This document shows positions 12,413 through 24,170 of a stretch of DNA of 64,000 nucleotides, piece after piece. The stretch lies in NCBI GenBank assembly GCA_051294375.1, contig CM119266.1:21031987-21095986 (forward strand). The letters run 5' to 3'. This DNA is from Paraspadella gotoi (lineage: Eukaryota > Chaetognatha). Every line of letters begins with the position of its first letter. Positions within the stretch are counted from its first letter, which is position 1. The notes beneath the pieces are model-generated. The model saw nothing but the letters and a program-made list of their open reading frames with translations. It was not told the origin of the DNA and ran no database searches. The position numbers and the translations under genes are program-made.

Positions 12413-12806
12413 CTCACCCTCGCCTGTTTGGTAAGGGGCGGGGAGGAGGAGGCGGAAGAAGAGGAGGAGGAGAGGAATTGGTGAGACTTTGGGGGGTTGG
12501 AGGATTTCGGGGGGTTCTTGATTCTCATTTTGACGTCTGAAAAGCGGAAAAGAGGAGAGAGAGAGAGAGGGAGAGAAAGAGAGAGAGAGAAGAAAAATAG
12601 GGGGAAAATCAGGAATAAAAAAATAATGTGGAGAGAAGAGAGAGAGAGAAAAAAAGGGACAGCGCGTTAGAGACCGAAAGATTCGGAATACAGATTAAAT
12701 AGCGAAAAAAAAGTGTATTGCGGACAAAGTTTCGTCGAGAACGAGGACGAAATAATCATAAAAAAAGCATTAATTCGTTTTCGGGTTTGACATTATGCGA
12801 TTTTTA

Positions 12807-12846
<40 letters not shown>

Positions 12847-12848
12847 AG

Positions 12849-12900
<52 letters not shown>

Positions 12901-14258
12901 AGAGTTGGCTCGAAGCCTTCATTGCTAACGATCGCTCGAGAATAACACGATCGCGCCCTGCGGTTGCTCTTAATTGAACATGAAAAATGAAACATGAAAC
13001 ATGAAACATGAAATTGAAAAGTTTGAAAAAACCAAAACGGTGGAAACTAAAGAAAAGGAAAAAAAATTAAATGAGGCCAGGGTCATAAACACAGCGTGAG
13101 AGGTTGTCACTGTTTTCAGTGTGAAAGTTGCGACGGGGAACTGGCGACACATCAAAAAAAAAAAAAAAAAAAACAAACGAAAAAAAAAATAACTAAGTAG
13201 GACTTTATATCGAGAATCGAAAACGAAAAAAAAAAAATTAAAAAACAAATATTAAGACCAAATTGTCGAATATCGAAGGAAAAAATCTCCCGATTTTGGA
13301 CTCTTTTTTTTTGTCAAAATAAACTCCGTACTCTTGAATTTTTAAAACTCTCAATCTATTTTTTCCTCTCTCATTTTGACGAAGTAAAAAAAAAGAAAAT
13401 TAGGAAAAAACTAGACGAAAAAAAAGTCGATAAACGAAGAGAGAGAGAGAGACGAAAACTGAAATAAAACTAATGAATAATCGAGAGAGAAAAAAATCGT
13501 AGGTCGACGGAAAAAAGTGAATAATTAAAAGCAGGAAATGAATTTTGGGAAGTTGGGCAGAATTCTAGCAATAAAAAAAAAAGGGGAGATAGAATTTGAA
13601 GAGTTAAGAGAATAGAACGGATTTAGTTTTCTCAAAAGAGAAATGGAATATGTATCGTTTTCAAATCAAGATTTTCATAACAAAAATAAATAAACAAAGA
13701 AAAAAAACAACATTTAATAATAAAATCGGGCGATGTTTCAAAAAACTAAAGATCACGAAAAGAGGGGAAAAATGTTGTAATGTTATTTAAACAGTCGCAC
13801 CGGGTTCATTTTTTCCCCCGTTATAGGCACGGCGTGAAAAAGGAGGAAAAAAAAACCTTCTCGAAAGAATTTCGGATTTTAAAATTAATTTGCCAGACTT
13901 TTTAAGAAGGTTCTTTATTTTGAGAAAGAAATTTTAGCTAAAACTGGGAGGTTACGATTGAAACTATTATCAGTCAAAATGTAATTTTTTTTCGCCGAGA
14001 TAAACAAATCATTGACTTTGTGATAATTATTATTGTTATTTTTGTATCCAGTCGGCGTCGAATGAGAATAATTTTTCAATTAGTTTGAAATAGATAAAGC
14101 GATTTGGGCGATATTTGTTTTGTCATTCACGTATTTTTATTTTGTTTATTTTTCATTGTTTTATTTAAAACAATTTTTAAAAAATTTCGCCCACGACTTC
14201 CGTCGCGTCCGACATCGCGATATGACAAAAAATGAAGTTTTTCTTGAGCGAGAGCGAG

Positions 14259-14298
<40 letters not shown>

Positions 14299-14310
14299 AT
14301 GATCTCATAC
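12413..14310 (-). other. spalt intron between the finger exon and the linker exon
   Basis: About 1.9 kb of AT-rich intron with poly-A/T runs, GA-rich blocks at 12552-12660 and a long interrupted (GA)n tract at 12812-12904. A short tandem of ACATGAAA-type units lies at 12977-13015. The acceptor end (12423-12480) is a C/T-rich run that would serve as a polypyrimidine tract. No additional exon is supported. Confidence 0.6.
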
Positions 14311-14469
14311 CGTCGTCGTCGTCGTCTTCGTCGTCGTCGTCCCGACTCGTTTCGTCGACGGCGTTGCAGGTTTTTCGATGCTGATGGAACAAAAGGGAAT
14401 CGAGGCCGAAGGAGAGGCGACAACCGCCGCAGACCAAATCGTTAGAGGATTCGTCCAACGAAGTCACGC
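14311..14469 (-). CDS. sal: spalt (SALL) exon with the N-terminal C2HC zinc finger
   Basis: Short exon (159 bp, about 53 codons) encoding the single atypical N-terminal zinc finger of SALL proteins. Seen: VCGGCRLSFGLDSLLFHQHR followed by KTC, giving C-x2-C-x13-H-x3-C, compared with C-x2-C-x12-H-x3-C in vertebrate SALL1 (CEKCCAEFFELSDLLEHKKN then C). After the finger comes an Asp-rich run. Acceptor: a (TCC)n pyrimidine tract then CGTACAG before 14469. Donor: GAC G|GTATGAG after 14311. Both ends are phase 1, the same phase as the other two spalt exons. The start of translation must lie in an upstream exon at a higher coordinate; the SALL-type MSRRKQ N-terminus was not found. The neighbouring intron (12413-14310) carries a (GA)n tract just inside the donor. 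Identification rests on the motif, the exon order and the shared phase. Confidence 0.78.
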
Positions 14470-15410
14470 CTGTACGAGAGGAGGATGCGGAGGAGGAGGA
14501 GGAGGAGGAGCAAAAAAAAAAGAGGAAGAGGAGGAGAATGATGAGAAACGAGCCTTATCGCGAACGAGAGGAGGAAGAGGAAGATGGGGGGGGAGAATGA
14601 AAGAGAGAGAGTCGCGAGAGAGATATATTAAAAAGAGAGAGACGGAGAGGAAGAGGAGGAAAATCTTTCTTTCTCTCTCTCTCTCTCGCTTTTTTTTTAG
14701 AAAAAAAAAAAGGGAGGAGTCGGTCAAGAAGGGAAAGACAAAAAGAAAGGAAGGAACGAAATAAGTTTTCGTTTAGGAATGAAAATTTGATGAGGGAGAG
14801 AGAGACAGAGTGAGAGAGAGAGAGAGACTGAGCCAGGCGGGGGAAATCGCGTTGGGGTGAGAGAAATGGAAGGGGATTGGGACACGGAAGAGGGAAACAG
14901 TGACAGAGCGAGAGAGAGAGAGACAGAGAGACAAAGAGAAAGAAATCCCAACACACAAATCAGTTCAGTTTACGAGCATCAAGTGAAATCCTTCTTTGAG
15001 GCACATTGTTCAAATTAATAATTTTAATTATATAGTTTTTTATAGTTTTACATTGATTATACCAATTTCATACGTTATAAAATTGAATAAAGAATTGAAG
15101 AAATTTCTAACTTGGCAGATTTTTTGTTTAGGTTTTCTTTTGTAAATCTTGTCCATTTTACATAAACTTTACAACTAAATAGTCCATACATTGTATCCAT
15201 TTCTAACCTTATCTCTAATCATTAGATTTTAGGCTTTTCTGAATGTTTAAGAGAGAGAGAGGGGGGGGAAATATCTAGAGAGATAGAGAGAGAGAGAAAA
15301 TTGTTCTTTTTCTGTTCTATTTTTTTTCTCATTTATTCATTCGAAGATTTCATCTTCGGCGGCGGCAGTGGAGCAGGGAACCAAATTTGGCAAGGAAACT
15401 AAAAGTATAC

Positions 15411-15468
<58 letters not shown>

Positions 15469-16159
15469 CTCCTTGGAGAATTTCAACGTTTATTTCAGTA
15501 CCTGGGTTATTCCCCGTCTTAGACTTTGTTTGTTTTCTGTAGCCAATTCTATCAAATCTTGTTGATTCACTTCAGACGCTAGTTCCTTTCATCCTTCCCT
15601 TTTTTTCCTTCCAAATGAAAAAAAAGGGGGAATTTTTTTCTCTTCTCTCTCTCGCTCTATCTTTAATTTTTTTTTTTTTTTTTAATTTTTACATCTTTTC
15701 TTTTCGAAGTTTTAAACTTTGAAAGAGAAATATTCGTGGACGTTAATTGAATCAGCAGCGTTGAAATTTCGACTTTGAAAAAAAAAAAAAAAAACAAATC
15801 CCCAGCTTGTTAGAATACTAATAATGTTAGCGTTAGTAATATGAAAGGTAAATTTTAAATTTGGAAAAAAAATTAAAAAACAGAATAAGGGGAGAGCGAG
15901 GGAGAGCGAAATAGGGAGAAAGAGGCTTAAAAACGAAAAAAAAACTATATAAATGGTATTTGGAGTATAGCTACACAATTTTGTAAATAGAGAAAGAAAA
16001 AAAATTCAAAAAATGGAGGCCGGCGATCGAGAAGGAGGGAAGAGCGAAAGGCTTAATTTTGTTAAATCCACTTAAAAGTTACGCTCGACGAAAAAAAAAA
16101 AAGATCTGAATTTTTGATTTGAGAAAAGCGATCATACAAACACAAGGGAAGTGAAAGGT

Positions 16160-16190
<31 letters not shown>

Positions 16191-16226
16191 TAGGAAATGC
16201 GAGATACGCCTTAGAGAAGGAAGACT

Positions 16227-16257
<31 letters not shown>

Positions 16258-17027
16258 TGTCAATTACATAAACTGAATTAATAAAGCGGTTCGCAGTCGT
16301 GTGTTCCAGCACTTTATCAATCTTTATTATTCACTTTATCGATAAGGACGAAAGTTTTAAATGTTACACTTGATTATGAAAAAAATGTGATAATACAAAG
16401 TTAAAAGTTTTAGCTAAGGGCTTATTTCAGATGGCGAGTGAAAAAAAAATTGAATGAGTAATAAAACGAAAAGTATAATTTTAAAACAATTTAAATTGGT
16501 AGATTTTTTGTACGATTCGCGATTTACGCTGTGCGAACTTTTCTGTAGAATGATTAAAAACCCCCAAAATTTAATTTTAAAAAAAATTTCGATTAGAAAA
16601 AGTTGTTTCGCGTTTTTAACTTATGATCTTTCTTGCAGAATATAGTTGGATGATATTAAAATTTGGATCATCTCTTTCTTAGCCATCTTCTCCACACTCC
16701 TAAGCTTTTCACTTTTTCACACTCACAGTTCACACACCTAAGTTCACACTACGAAGTTTTATTGCTCATCTTCGACTCCTCCCCGTTTCGTTCAATCAAC
16801 ATCACCATTATTTTATCACCATCTTTATCATCATTATCATCATCATCAACATCATCACCATCATCATCATTATCATCATCATTATCATTATCATCATCAT
16901 CATCATCATCGTCTTCGTCGTCATCATAATCATCTTCATCTTTATCGTTTTCTTTAATAATAATATCATGATAATCATCATCATCATCATACTTATTATT
17001 CTAATCAGCATTATCATCATTTTCGTT

Positions 17028-17101
<74 letters not shown>

Positions 17102-17176
17102 CTTTACTACGCTCTCGAATCTTGCGAGTTAAAACTCTCGATGCATTTTTCACTCTGCATTTTTATCAGCGGCTCG
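14470..17176. other. Sequence upstream of the spalt finger exon
   Basis: No exon supported. The first 60 bp form the (TCC)n-type pyrimidine tract of the spalt finger-exon acceptor. Then come GA-rich blocks to 14945, (GA)n at 15415-15465, two (GAC)n arrays of about 29 bp at 16163 and 16229, AT-rich sequence, and the long ATC-type array 16806-17100. Confidence 0.55.
16806..17100. repeat. Long imperfect (ATC)n array
   Basis: About 295 bp of ATC/CATTAT variants, with a nearly perfect (CAT)n core from 17029 to 17099. On the minus strand it gives a false poly-Met open frame. A similar array lies at 45887-46118. Confidence 0.9.
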
Positions 17177-17608
17177 NNNNNNNNNNNNNNNNNNNNNNNN
17201 NNNNNNNNNNNNNNNNNNNNNNNNNNNNNNNNNNNNNNNNNNNNNNNNNNNNNNNNNNNNNNNNNNNNNNNNNNNNNNNNNNNNNNNNNNNNNNNNNNNN
17301 NNNNNNNNNNNNNNNNNNNNNNNNNNNNNNNNNNNNNNNNNNNNNNNNNNNNNNNNNNNNNNNNNNNNNNNNNNNNNNNNNNNNNNNNNNNNNNNNNNNN
17401 NNNNNNNNNNNNNNNNNNNNNNNNNNNNNNNNNNNNNNNNNNNNNNNNNNNNNNNNNNNNNNNNNNNNNNNNNNNNNNNNNNNNNNNNNNNNNNNNNNNN
17501 NNNNNNNNNNNNNNNNNNNNNNNNNNNNNNNNNNNNNNNNNNNNNNNNNNNNNNNNNNNNNNNNNNNNNNNNNNNNNNNNNNNNNNNNNNNNNNNNNNNN
17601 NNNNNNNN

Positions 17609-17700
17609 GATAGAGCCGCCAGCGTTCATCGGGGCGTGAGGAGAAGAGAGCTCCGCTGAAATCTCATTGTTATGGACAGAGGAAACTGGAAAGGCCGCGG
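17609..17700 (-). CDS. Possible minus-strand exon truncated by a gap
   Basis: An open frame on the minus strand starts after a plausible acceptor (two poly-T runs, then CCGAGGCAG before 17700) and reads AAAFPVSSVHNNEISAELSS then PHAPMNAGGSI until the 432-N gap at 17177-17608. It lies upstream of the spalt finger exon on the same strand, so it could be an earlier spalt exon or belong to another gene. The sequence does not match a spalt motif I know, and its phase relative to the finger exon cannot be tested because the donor is in the gap. The opposite strand also has an open frame here, so coding potential is unproven. Confidence 0.25.
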
Positions 17701-18589
17701 CTGCCTCGGGCCAAAAAAGTGGACAGAAAAAAAAAAGTGGACAAAAAAAAAAGTGGGCATCGGCGTGAAGATGCGCCTTCGGTGGTCGCATCGTGGCTTA
17801 ATTCAATTTATATGCATAAAGCGCGAAGCATGTAAACTTAGTTTTTATTTGCCATATATTTTTTTTTAATCGTTTAAGTTTAACAAGAAAAAGAAACATT
17901 TTACAAAACGTTTTGTTTCGATTCGAGCGGGCTAATAATATTTCGGGCCTTTTTTTTTGTTTCTTCGCTCGTTCGAGATGGCCCGACTGTAATTTTTTGA
18001 GGCCAACTGTAATTTTTCGGGGTCGACGGCGGAAATCAATTATTTTTCCTTCTTCGAGCGACCGGGAAATTTAAATTCATTTCTCCCTTCAATTTAAAAC
18101 TAGAAAAAAAAATATCGAGCGTCGATCATAAACTACAAGAAATAAAAAAAATAAATTATCGACGTTTATTCCAGGGGCGAATATTTTTTGAACTTCGATA
18201 TTTTTTTTTGAAATATTTAAGAGATTTATAATTGAGTTTTTTTTCCGCTCGATAAATCGTTAATTATTTTCGTCGGTGGACCGTATTATGGAAATGAAGA
18301 AAATTTTCCGTATTATTTTCGAATAAATATTTATGTCCTTTGTTTTTTAACGATTCGAGGCGAAGAGAAAAAAGAAATAAAGATAGGGAGTGAGAGAGAT
18401 GAAAATATACACTCCTGTTTTTTCTTCTTCTCAGTTTTAAGGGGTTTCGAAATTCGCCGCTCAGAATTTATTCTCTCGTCCCTACGAAAAATCCCGAGGG
18501 ACGAGAGAAAAAAAAAGACTAGAAATTTATTACCCATTAATCATTACTTGCACTTTCATAATAACGCCATGTCCTTGAAACAAGATCAG

Positions 18590-18625
<36 letters not shown>

Positions 18626-18627
18626 TA
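17701..18627. other. AT-rich non-coding stretch
   Basis: No gene seen. A short tandem of AAAAAAGTGGACA-type units lies at 17713-17755, and a (GA)n tract at 18590-18624 borders the inverted duplication that follows. Confidence 0.5.
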
Positions 18628-18802
18628 AAACAAAACCTGGGACGTTAAATCATACCCCCGGGTCGGCAGATCTCGCTCACACCTTAATTTTTGAGTCGAT
18701 TCTGAATAATAATTGCTGTTCGAAATTATGAACAGTGGGGTGGGATACGTTTTATAGCTTAAAAAAAGCATAAAAACTGGAGAGGAGAGGCAAACCGGAA
18801 TG

Positions 18803-18838
<36 letters not shown>

Positions 18839-20620
18839 TTTTCTCTCTCTCTCTTTGTCTCTGTCTCTCGCCCTCTCGTTTGCCCGAGGTATTATTATTA
18901 CAATTTCGCTTGGATAAAAATCCTTACTCTGATAAATTGCGTCTTACTTTTCTGCTGGCTTCGTCCGACCCTCGTAAAGCCGCTGTAAAAACAAATTTTC
19001 ATATCTCTTTTCAAGACTTACGGGTTTTTTTTTTGACGAAAAAGTAAAAAAAAAAAAAAGAAAACTTGAAAGAAAAACATAATAATTAAGACAGAAATCT
19101 ATAAACTTTATTGCGTTTAAATTTTCGAGAGATTGTCAATCCATTTAAAATGCAGTATTTCGTTATTGCAAGTCGAGTTTCCTTTATTTTTCTTTTTATT
19201 TTAAGACACCCATAATCGACTGGTTAAACGAGATGACTCTCTCTCTCTCTCTTTCTCTACGCCATTTCCTGAAAAAGGAAAAAAAAGAGAGAGAAAAAAA
19301 GAGAAAACAATAAAAAAAAGGAATAGAAATAAAAATAGAAAGAAAGAAAACAAAGGAAATGTGTCTCAAAATTGGTTTTGACTCAAACTGTCGATCCTTA
19401 TCTTCGGCGCGGATGAGAGATATAAGAGGAAAGAGAGAGAGAGAGAGAGAGAGATAAAAGGAGGAAAAGAAAAAAAGGAGAAAAGGATTGGCTCTTCCTT
19501 TGCGCCGACTTTTTTTTTTTGTCTCGAGTTTCCACTAATAAGCCGATTGTTCGATAGACTAACGCTCTTGATGCAATTAGTCGTCTCCGCGGACGTTGAA
19601 GCGGTCAGGCGACGTCGACGGAAAGATGCGGCAACGATCGAGTCGTCGCAATTCACTTTTCGATGTTTTTATTTTCAATGTCAGGGACGTCAAGGAAGTT
19701 GACTCGTGAAAAAAAATTGATGTAATTTTAACGTTGCTCGGTTCCGTTATGATAGGATATTGCAGTCCCTTCTAAAGGTGAATGACCTTAAATTAATCGA
19801 AGACAAAACCTGATTGCTTGAAATTAAATAATGATTCACGTCGTTTTAATTATCAAATGTTTTTTTAAGAGAGACTCGAACCGCGGGAATAATTCGTCGA
19901 TATTTTTTTGTTTTTTTTAATATTGAGAGGGAAAAAAATTGTGGCGAATTAATTGGAACGAAAGAATCAGAATCGGGTGAATCTGAACCAGGTGTCATGC
20001 GAACGAGAGCAACTTATTTGTTTAAGAATAAAATGATATGTTTTTTAATAATCCGCACCTATAAACTGTAACTATTTGGAATTTAGGTTAGGTTATACGC
20101 CACTTCTCCGATCGTTGACCTTTCACGTCTCGGTAAAAAACAATAACGCGACAGAAATATGCAAATTAGAATAACAACACGAATTCCGTTTACTGGAGGA
20201 AATGGAAAGTTGGAATAGAGAGTGAAAGAGAAAGAGAGTAAAGGTGAAAGAGTGAGAGAAATCGGACGGGGGGGGGTGAATGGCGAGACGAGATTGACTC
20301 TCAAAACATCGACGACTTCCTCGAAAAATACGGGGGGGGGGGTGGACGACTCGGAAGGGGGAACCTTGTTTTGGACCCAAGTGATTTAAGATGATTGTAG
20401 TCCGAGATTAGAGGACGGCGGCGGCGGCGGCGGCGGCGGCGGACTGCGGCGGCCAGTGGGAAAGGTGATTTAAGAGGAACGACCGACCCTGTTAAGACGA
20501 GGGGTTCGCGACTTTGATATTGAATGAGGGGAAAATGGAATGCGACATTTATGGTAATGTGCGCGGGCAGTGTCGCGGGTACGAGGGAAGGAGCGGAGGA
20601 GAGAGAGAGGAGAGAGAGAT

Positions 20621-20652
<32 letters not shown>

Positions 20653-20853
20653 AGAGATGAGAGAGAAGAGGAGAGAGAGAGAGGAGGGCGAAAGGGGGTA
20701 AACACGCGGTCTAGTAGTTAACACGCGCTCCGGTTCCTCGCCGGTCGATGAACTGTAAAGGTTGCGCCAAAAGAAGGAAACGCGGCGGCGGCGGTTCGTA
20801 GATGGCGTACTTGTTTGACGCGGTTATTTAGCGTCGGTCGGCGGTCATTGGCG
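18628..20853 (+). repeat. Left arm of a 2.2 kb inverted duplication
   Basis: From ACAAAACCTGGGAC near 18632 to GCGGTCATTGGCG at 20853 this arm matches the reverse complement of 21038-23268 along its length, with scattered one- or two-base indels. It contains (CT)n, (GGC)n (20413-20441), GA-rich tracts and AT-rich unique sequence; no gene is recognised. The arm ends exactly at a 25-N gap, so an assembly or gap-filling artefact is likely. Confidence 0.85.
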
Positions 20854-21037
20854 NNNNNNNNNNNNNNNNNNNNNNNNNAGCCCCCACCCCCATTCCACCT
20901 TCAACCATCTCCACCTCTAATCACCTCCATCCCCTCCTCAGCTGACGACCATTTCCGAGACCGAAAATAACTCTTCCTTTCTTGACAGGAAAAACTCATT
21001 TTCGAAACTCGGGATGCAGTCGGCCGAACCACAACCG

Positions 21038-21199
21038 CCAATGACCGCCGACCGACGCTAAATAACGCGTCAAACAAGTACGGCCATCTACGAACGGCCG
21101 CCCGCCGCGTTTCCTTCTTTGGCGCAACCTTTACAGTTCATCGACCGGCGAGGAACCGGAGCGCGTGTTAACTACTGACCGCGTGTTTACCCCCTTTCG

Positions 21200-21273
<74 letters not shown>

Positions 21274-23268
21274 TCTCTCTCTCTCCTTTCCTTTTCCTCG
21301 GTGACCGCGACAATGCCCGCGCACATTACCATAATGTCGCCATTCCATTTCCCCTCATTCAATATCAAAGTCGCGAACCCCTCGTCTTAACAGGGTCGGT
21401 CGTTCCTCTTAAAATCACCTTTCCACTGGCCGCGCAGTCCGCCGCCGCCGCCGCCCGCCTCCTTCTAATCTCGGGACTACAATCATCTTAAATCACTTGG
21501 TTCCAAAACAAGGTTCCCCCTTCCGAGTCGTCCACCCCCCCCCCCCGTATTTTCGAGGTAAGTCGTCGATTGTTTTTGAGAGTCAATCTCGTCTCGCCAT
21601 TCACCCCCCCCCGTCCAGATTCTCTTCACTCTTTCACCTTTACTCATCTTTCTCTTTCACTCTCTATTCCACTCCATTTCCTCCAGTTAAACGGAATTCG
21701 TGTGTTATCAATTTGCATATTGTCTGTCGCGTTAATTTTGTTTTTTACCGAGACGTGAAAGGTCAAACGATCGGAGAAGTGGCGTATACCTAACTAAATT
21801 CCAAATAGTTACAGGTTATAGGTGCGGATTATTAAAAAAATAGTCATTTTATTCTTAAACAAAATGTTGCTCTCGTTCCGGATGACACCTGGTTCAGATT
21901 TCACGCCGATTTCTGATCTTTCGTTCCAATTAATTCGCACAATTTTTTTTCCTCTCAATTTAAAAAAAAACAAAAAAATATCGACGAATTATTCCCCTGC
22001 GGTTCGAGTTCCTCTTAAAAAAACATTTGATATTAAACGACGTGAATCAATTATTAATTTCAGCATCAGGTTTGTCTTCGATTATATTAAGGTTCATTTC
22101 ACCTTTAGAAGGGACTGCAATATCCATCATAACGAACGAGCAACGTTAAATTACATCAATTTTTTTTCACGAGTCAACTTCCTTGACGTGCTGACATTGA
22201 AAATAAAAAACATCGAAAAAGTGAATTGCGAACGACTCGACGTTGGCCGCATCGTTTCGTTCGACGTCGCCTACCGCTTCAAACGTCCGCGGAGACGACT
22301 AATTGCATCAAGAGCGTTAGTCTAACGAACAATCGGCTTATTAGTGGAAACTCGAGTGACAAAAAAAAAAAAGTCGGCGCAAAGAAGAGCCAATCCTTTT
22401 CTCCTTTTTTCTTTTCCTCCTTTTTTATCTCTCTCTCTCTCCTCTCATCCTTTCCTCTTAATATCTCTCAATCCGAGCCGAAGATTAAGGATCGACAGTT
22501 TGAGTCAAAACAATTTTGAACACATTTCCTTTTTTCTTTCTTTCTATTTTTATTTCTATTCCTTTTTTTTATTGTTTTCTCTTATTTTTCTCTCTCTTTT
22601 TTTTTTCCTTTTCAGGAAATGGCGCGTAGAGAAAGAGCAGAGAGAGAGAGTCATCTCGTTTAACCAGTCGATTATGGTGTCTTAAAATAAAAAAGAAATA
22701 AAGGAAACTCGACTGCAAATAACGAATACTGGCATTTTCAAATGGATTGACAATCTCTCGAAAATTTAAACGCAATAAAGTTTATAGATTTCTGTCTTAA
22801 TTATTCTGTTTTTCTTTTCAAGTTTTCTTTTTTTTTTTTTTTACTTTTTCGTCAAAAAAAAAAACCGTAAGTTCTTGAAAAGAGATATGAAAATTGTTTT
22901 ACAGGCGGGCTTTACGAGGGTCGACGAAAGCCAGCAGAAAAAGTAAGACGCAATTTATCAGAGTAAAGGATTTTTATCCAAGCGAAATGCGTAATAATAA
23001 ATACCTCGGGCAAACGAGAGGGCGAGAGACAGAGACCAAAGAGAGAGAGAGAAAAAGAGAGAGAAAGAGAGAGAGAGAGAGAGGAGAAGAGCATTCCGGT
23101 TGCCTTCCTCTCAGTTTTTATGCTTTTTTTAAGCTATAAAACGGTAATCCCACCCAGCTGTTTCATAATTCGAACAGCAATTATTATTCAGAATCGATCT
23201 CAAAAATTAAAGGTTGAGCGAGATCTGCCGACCCGGGGGTATGATTTAAGTCCCAGGTTTTGTTTTTG
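21038..23268 (-). repeat. Right arm of the 2.2 kb inverted duplication
   Basis: Reverse-complement copy of 18628-20853, beginning CGCCAATGACCGCCGACCGA and ending at CCCAGGTTTTGTTTTT. Indels relative to the other arm fall often in homopolymers and repeats, as in uncorrected long-read sequence. The 159 bp between the gap and this arm (20879-21037) is the loop side and has no counterpart. Confidence 0.85.
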
Positions 23269-23419
23269 GGGCGAATTGATGACGGCGATGAAGGTGGTTA
23301 ACCTTTCCGCATTAGCAGGTGATGTTGTCGGCGAGTCGTTTAAAAACGAGGGGGTTGAAGGCAGAACGTCACCTTAGGGAGTTTTCGGAGTATACGCATG
23401 GTGTAATTGGTTTCAAAGA

Positions 23420-23675
23420 TTAAGTCAAAGCCAAGTCATAGCCAAGTCCAAGCCAAGTCAAAGCTAAGTCAAAGCCAAGTCAGAGCCAAGTCCAAGCTAA
23501 GTCAAAGCTAAGTTAAAGCCAAGTCAAAGACAAGTCAAAGCCAAGTCAAAGACAAGTCAAAGCCATGTCAGAGCCAAATCAAGGTCAAGTCAAAGTTAAG
23601 TCAGAGCCAAATCCAAGGCAAGTCCAAGCCAGGTCAAAGCCAGGTCAAAGCCAAGTCAAAGACTGATCAAAGCCA
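23420..23675 (+). repeat. 11-bp minisatellite, consensus AAGTCAAAGCC
   Basis: About 23 tandem units of 11 bp with point variants such as AAGTCATAGCC, AAGTCCAAGCC and AAGTCAGAGCC. The unit contains GTCAAAG, close to the TCF/LEF core (A/T)(A/T)CAAAG; the variant TGATCAAAGCC near the end matches it exactly, and one variant junction gives TCAAGGTCA, a nuclear-receptor monomer site. The 11-bp period is near one helical turn. Whether it binds factors is inference. Confidence 0.85.
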
Positions 23676-24170
23676 GTAATATACTTACTTAAGGTCATGT
23701 GGAATTAAAATAAAAACGACAGTAAAAGAAAGGAGCGAGTCTTGCGGAGATGATTCGATCCTGTTCAGAGATGAACGATGTCACCAACGATCGACGAGTT
23801 CCACAAAAAGCCTTCGATCGCCGACGACGAAGGACGTTCGAGCGGCTCGGCGGCTCGCGTCGCGTGATTTAAGATAACGCGCGACGGTCGCGAGTTTGCG
23901 TCGACTCAATTAGACGTCATTCGAGAAGCGGAGAGTTGAGAAGCGACGACTCGTTTCCGCTTCCCGTCTGTCGGTCGAAAGAAACTTTAGCCGCTTCCGT
24001 CTGTCGTGGATAAACGAGGAAAAGGAAAACGAAGATGAAAAAGAGGAAAGGAAAAAAAAAGGAGGAAAGAATAAAGAGAGTAAATTAAAAAGAAAGTAGG
24101 ATTTTGGAAATTAGAGAAAAATAAATGATTATACTTGTTAAAAAAAATTGTTCACCTAAAACATCCGAGC
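23676..24170. other. Non-coding stretch
   Basis: Unique, CpG-containing sequence (23740-24000) with CGACGA words, followed by a purine-rich run. No gene seen. Confidence 0.5.

Noticed and set aside
16808-17098. Poly-methionine open frame on the minus strand
   Set aside because: Translation of the (ATC)n array, with no start context or splice signals.
18628-23268. Large palindromic transposon
   Set aside because: No transposase frame, no target-site duplication, and the axis coincides with a placeholder gap; an assembly fold-back is simpler.
23408-23680. CRISPR-like repeat array
   Set aside because: Direct 11-bp tandem units with no spacers; a eukaryotic minisatellite.
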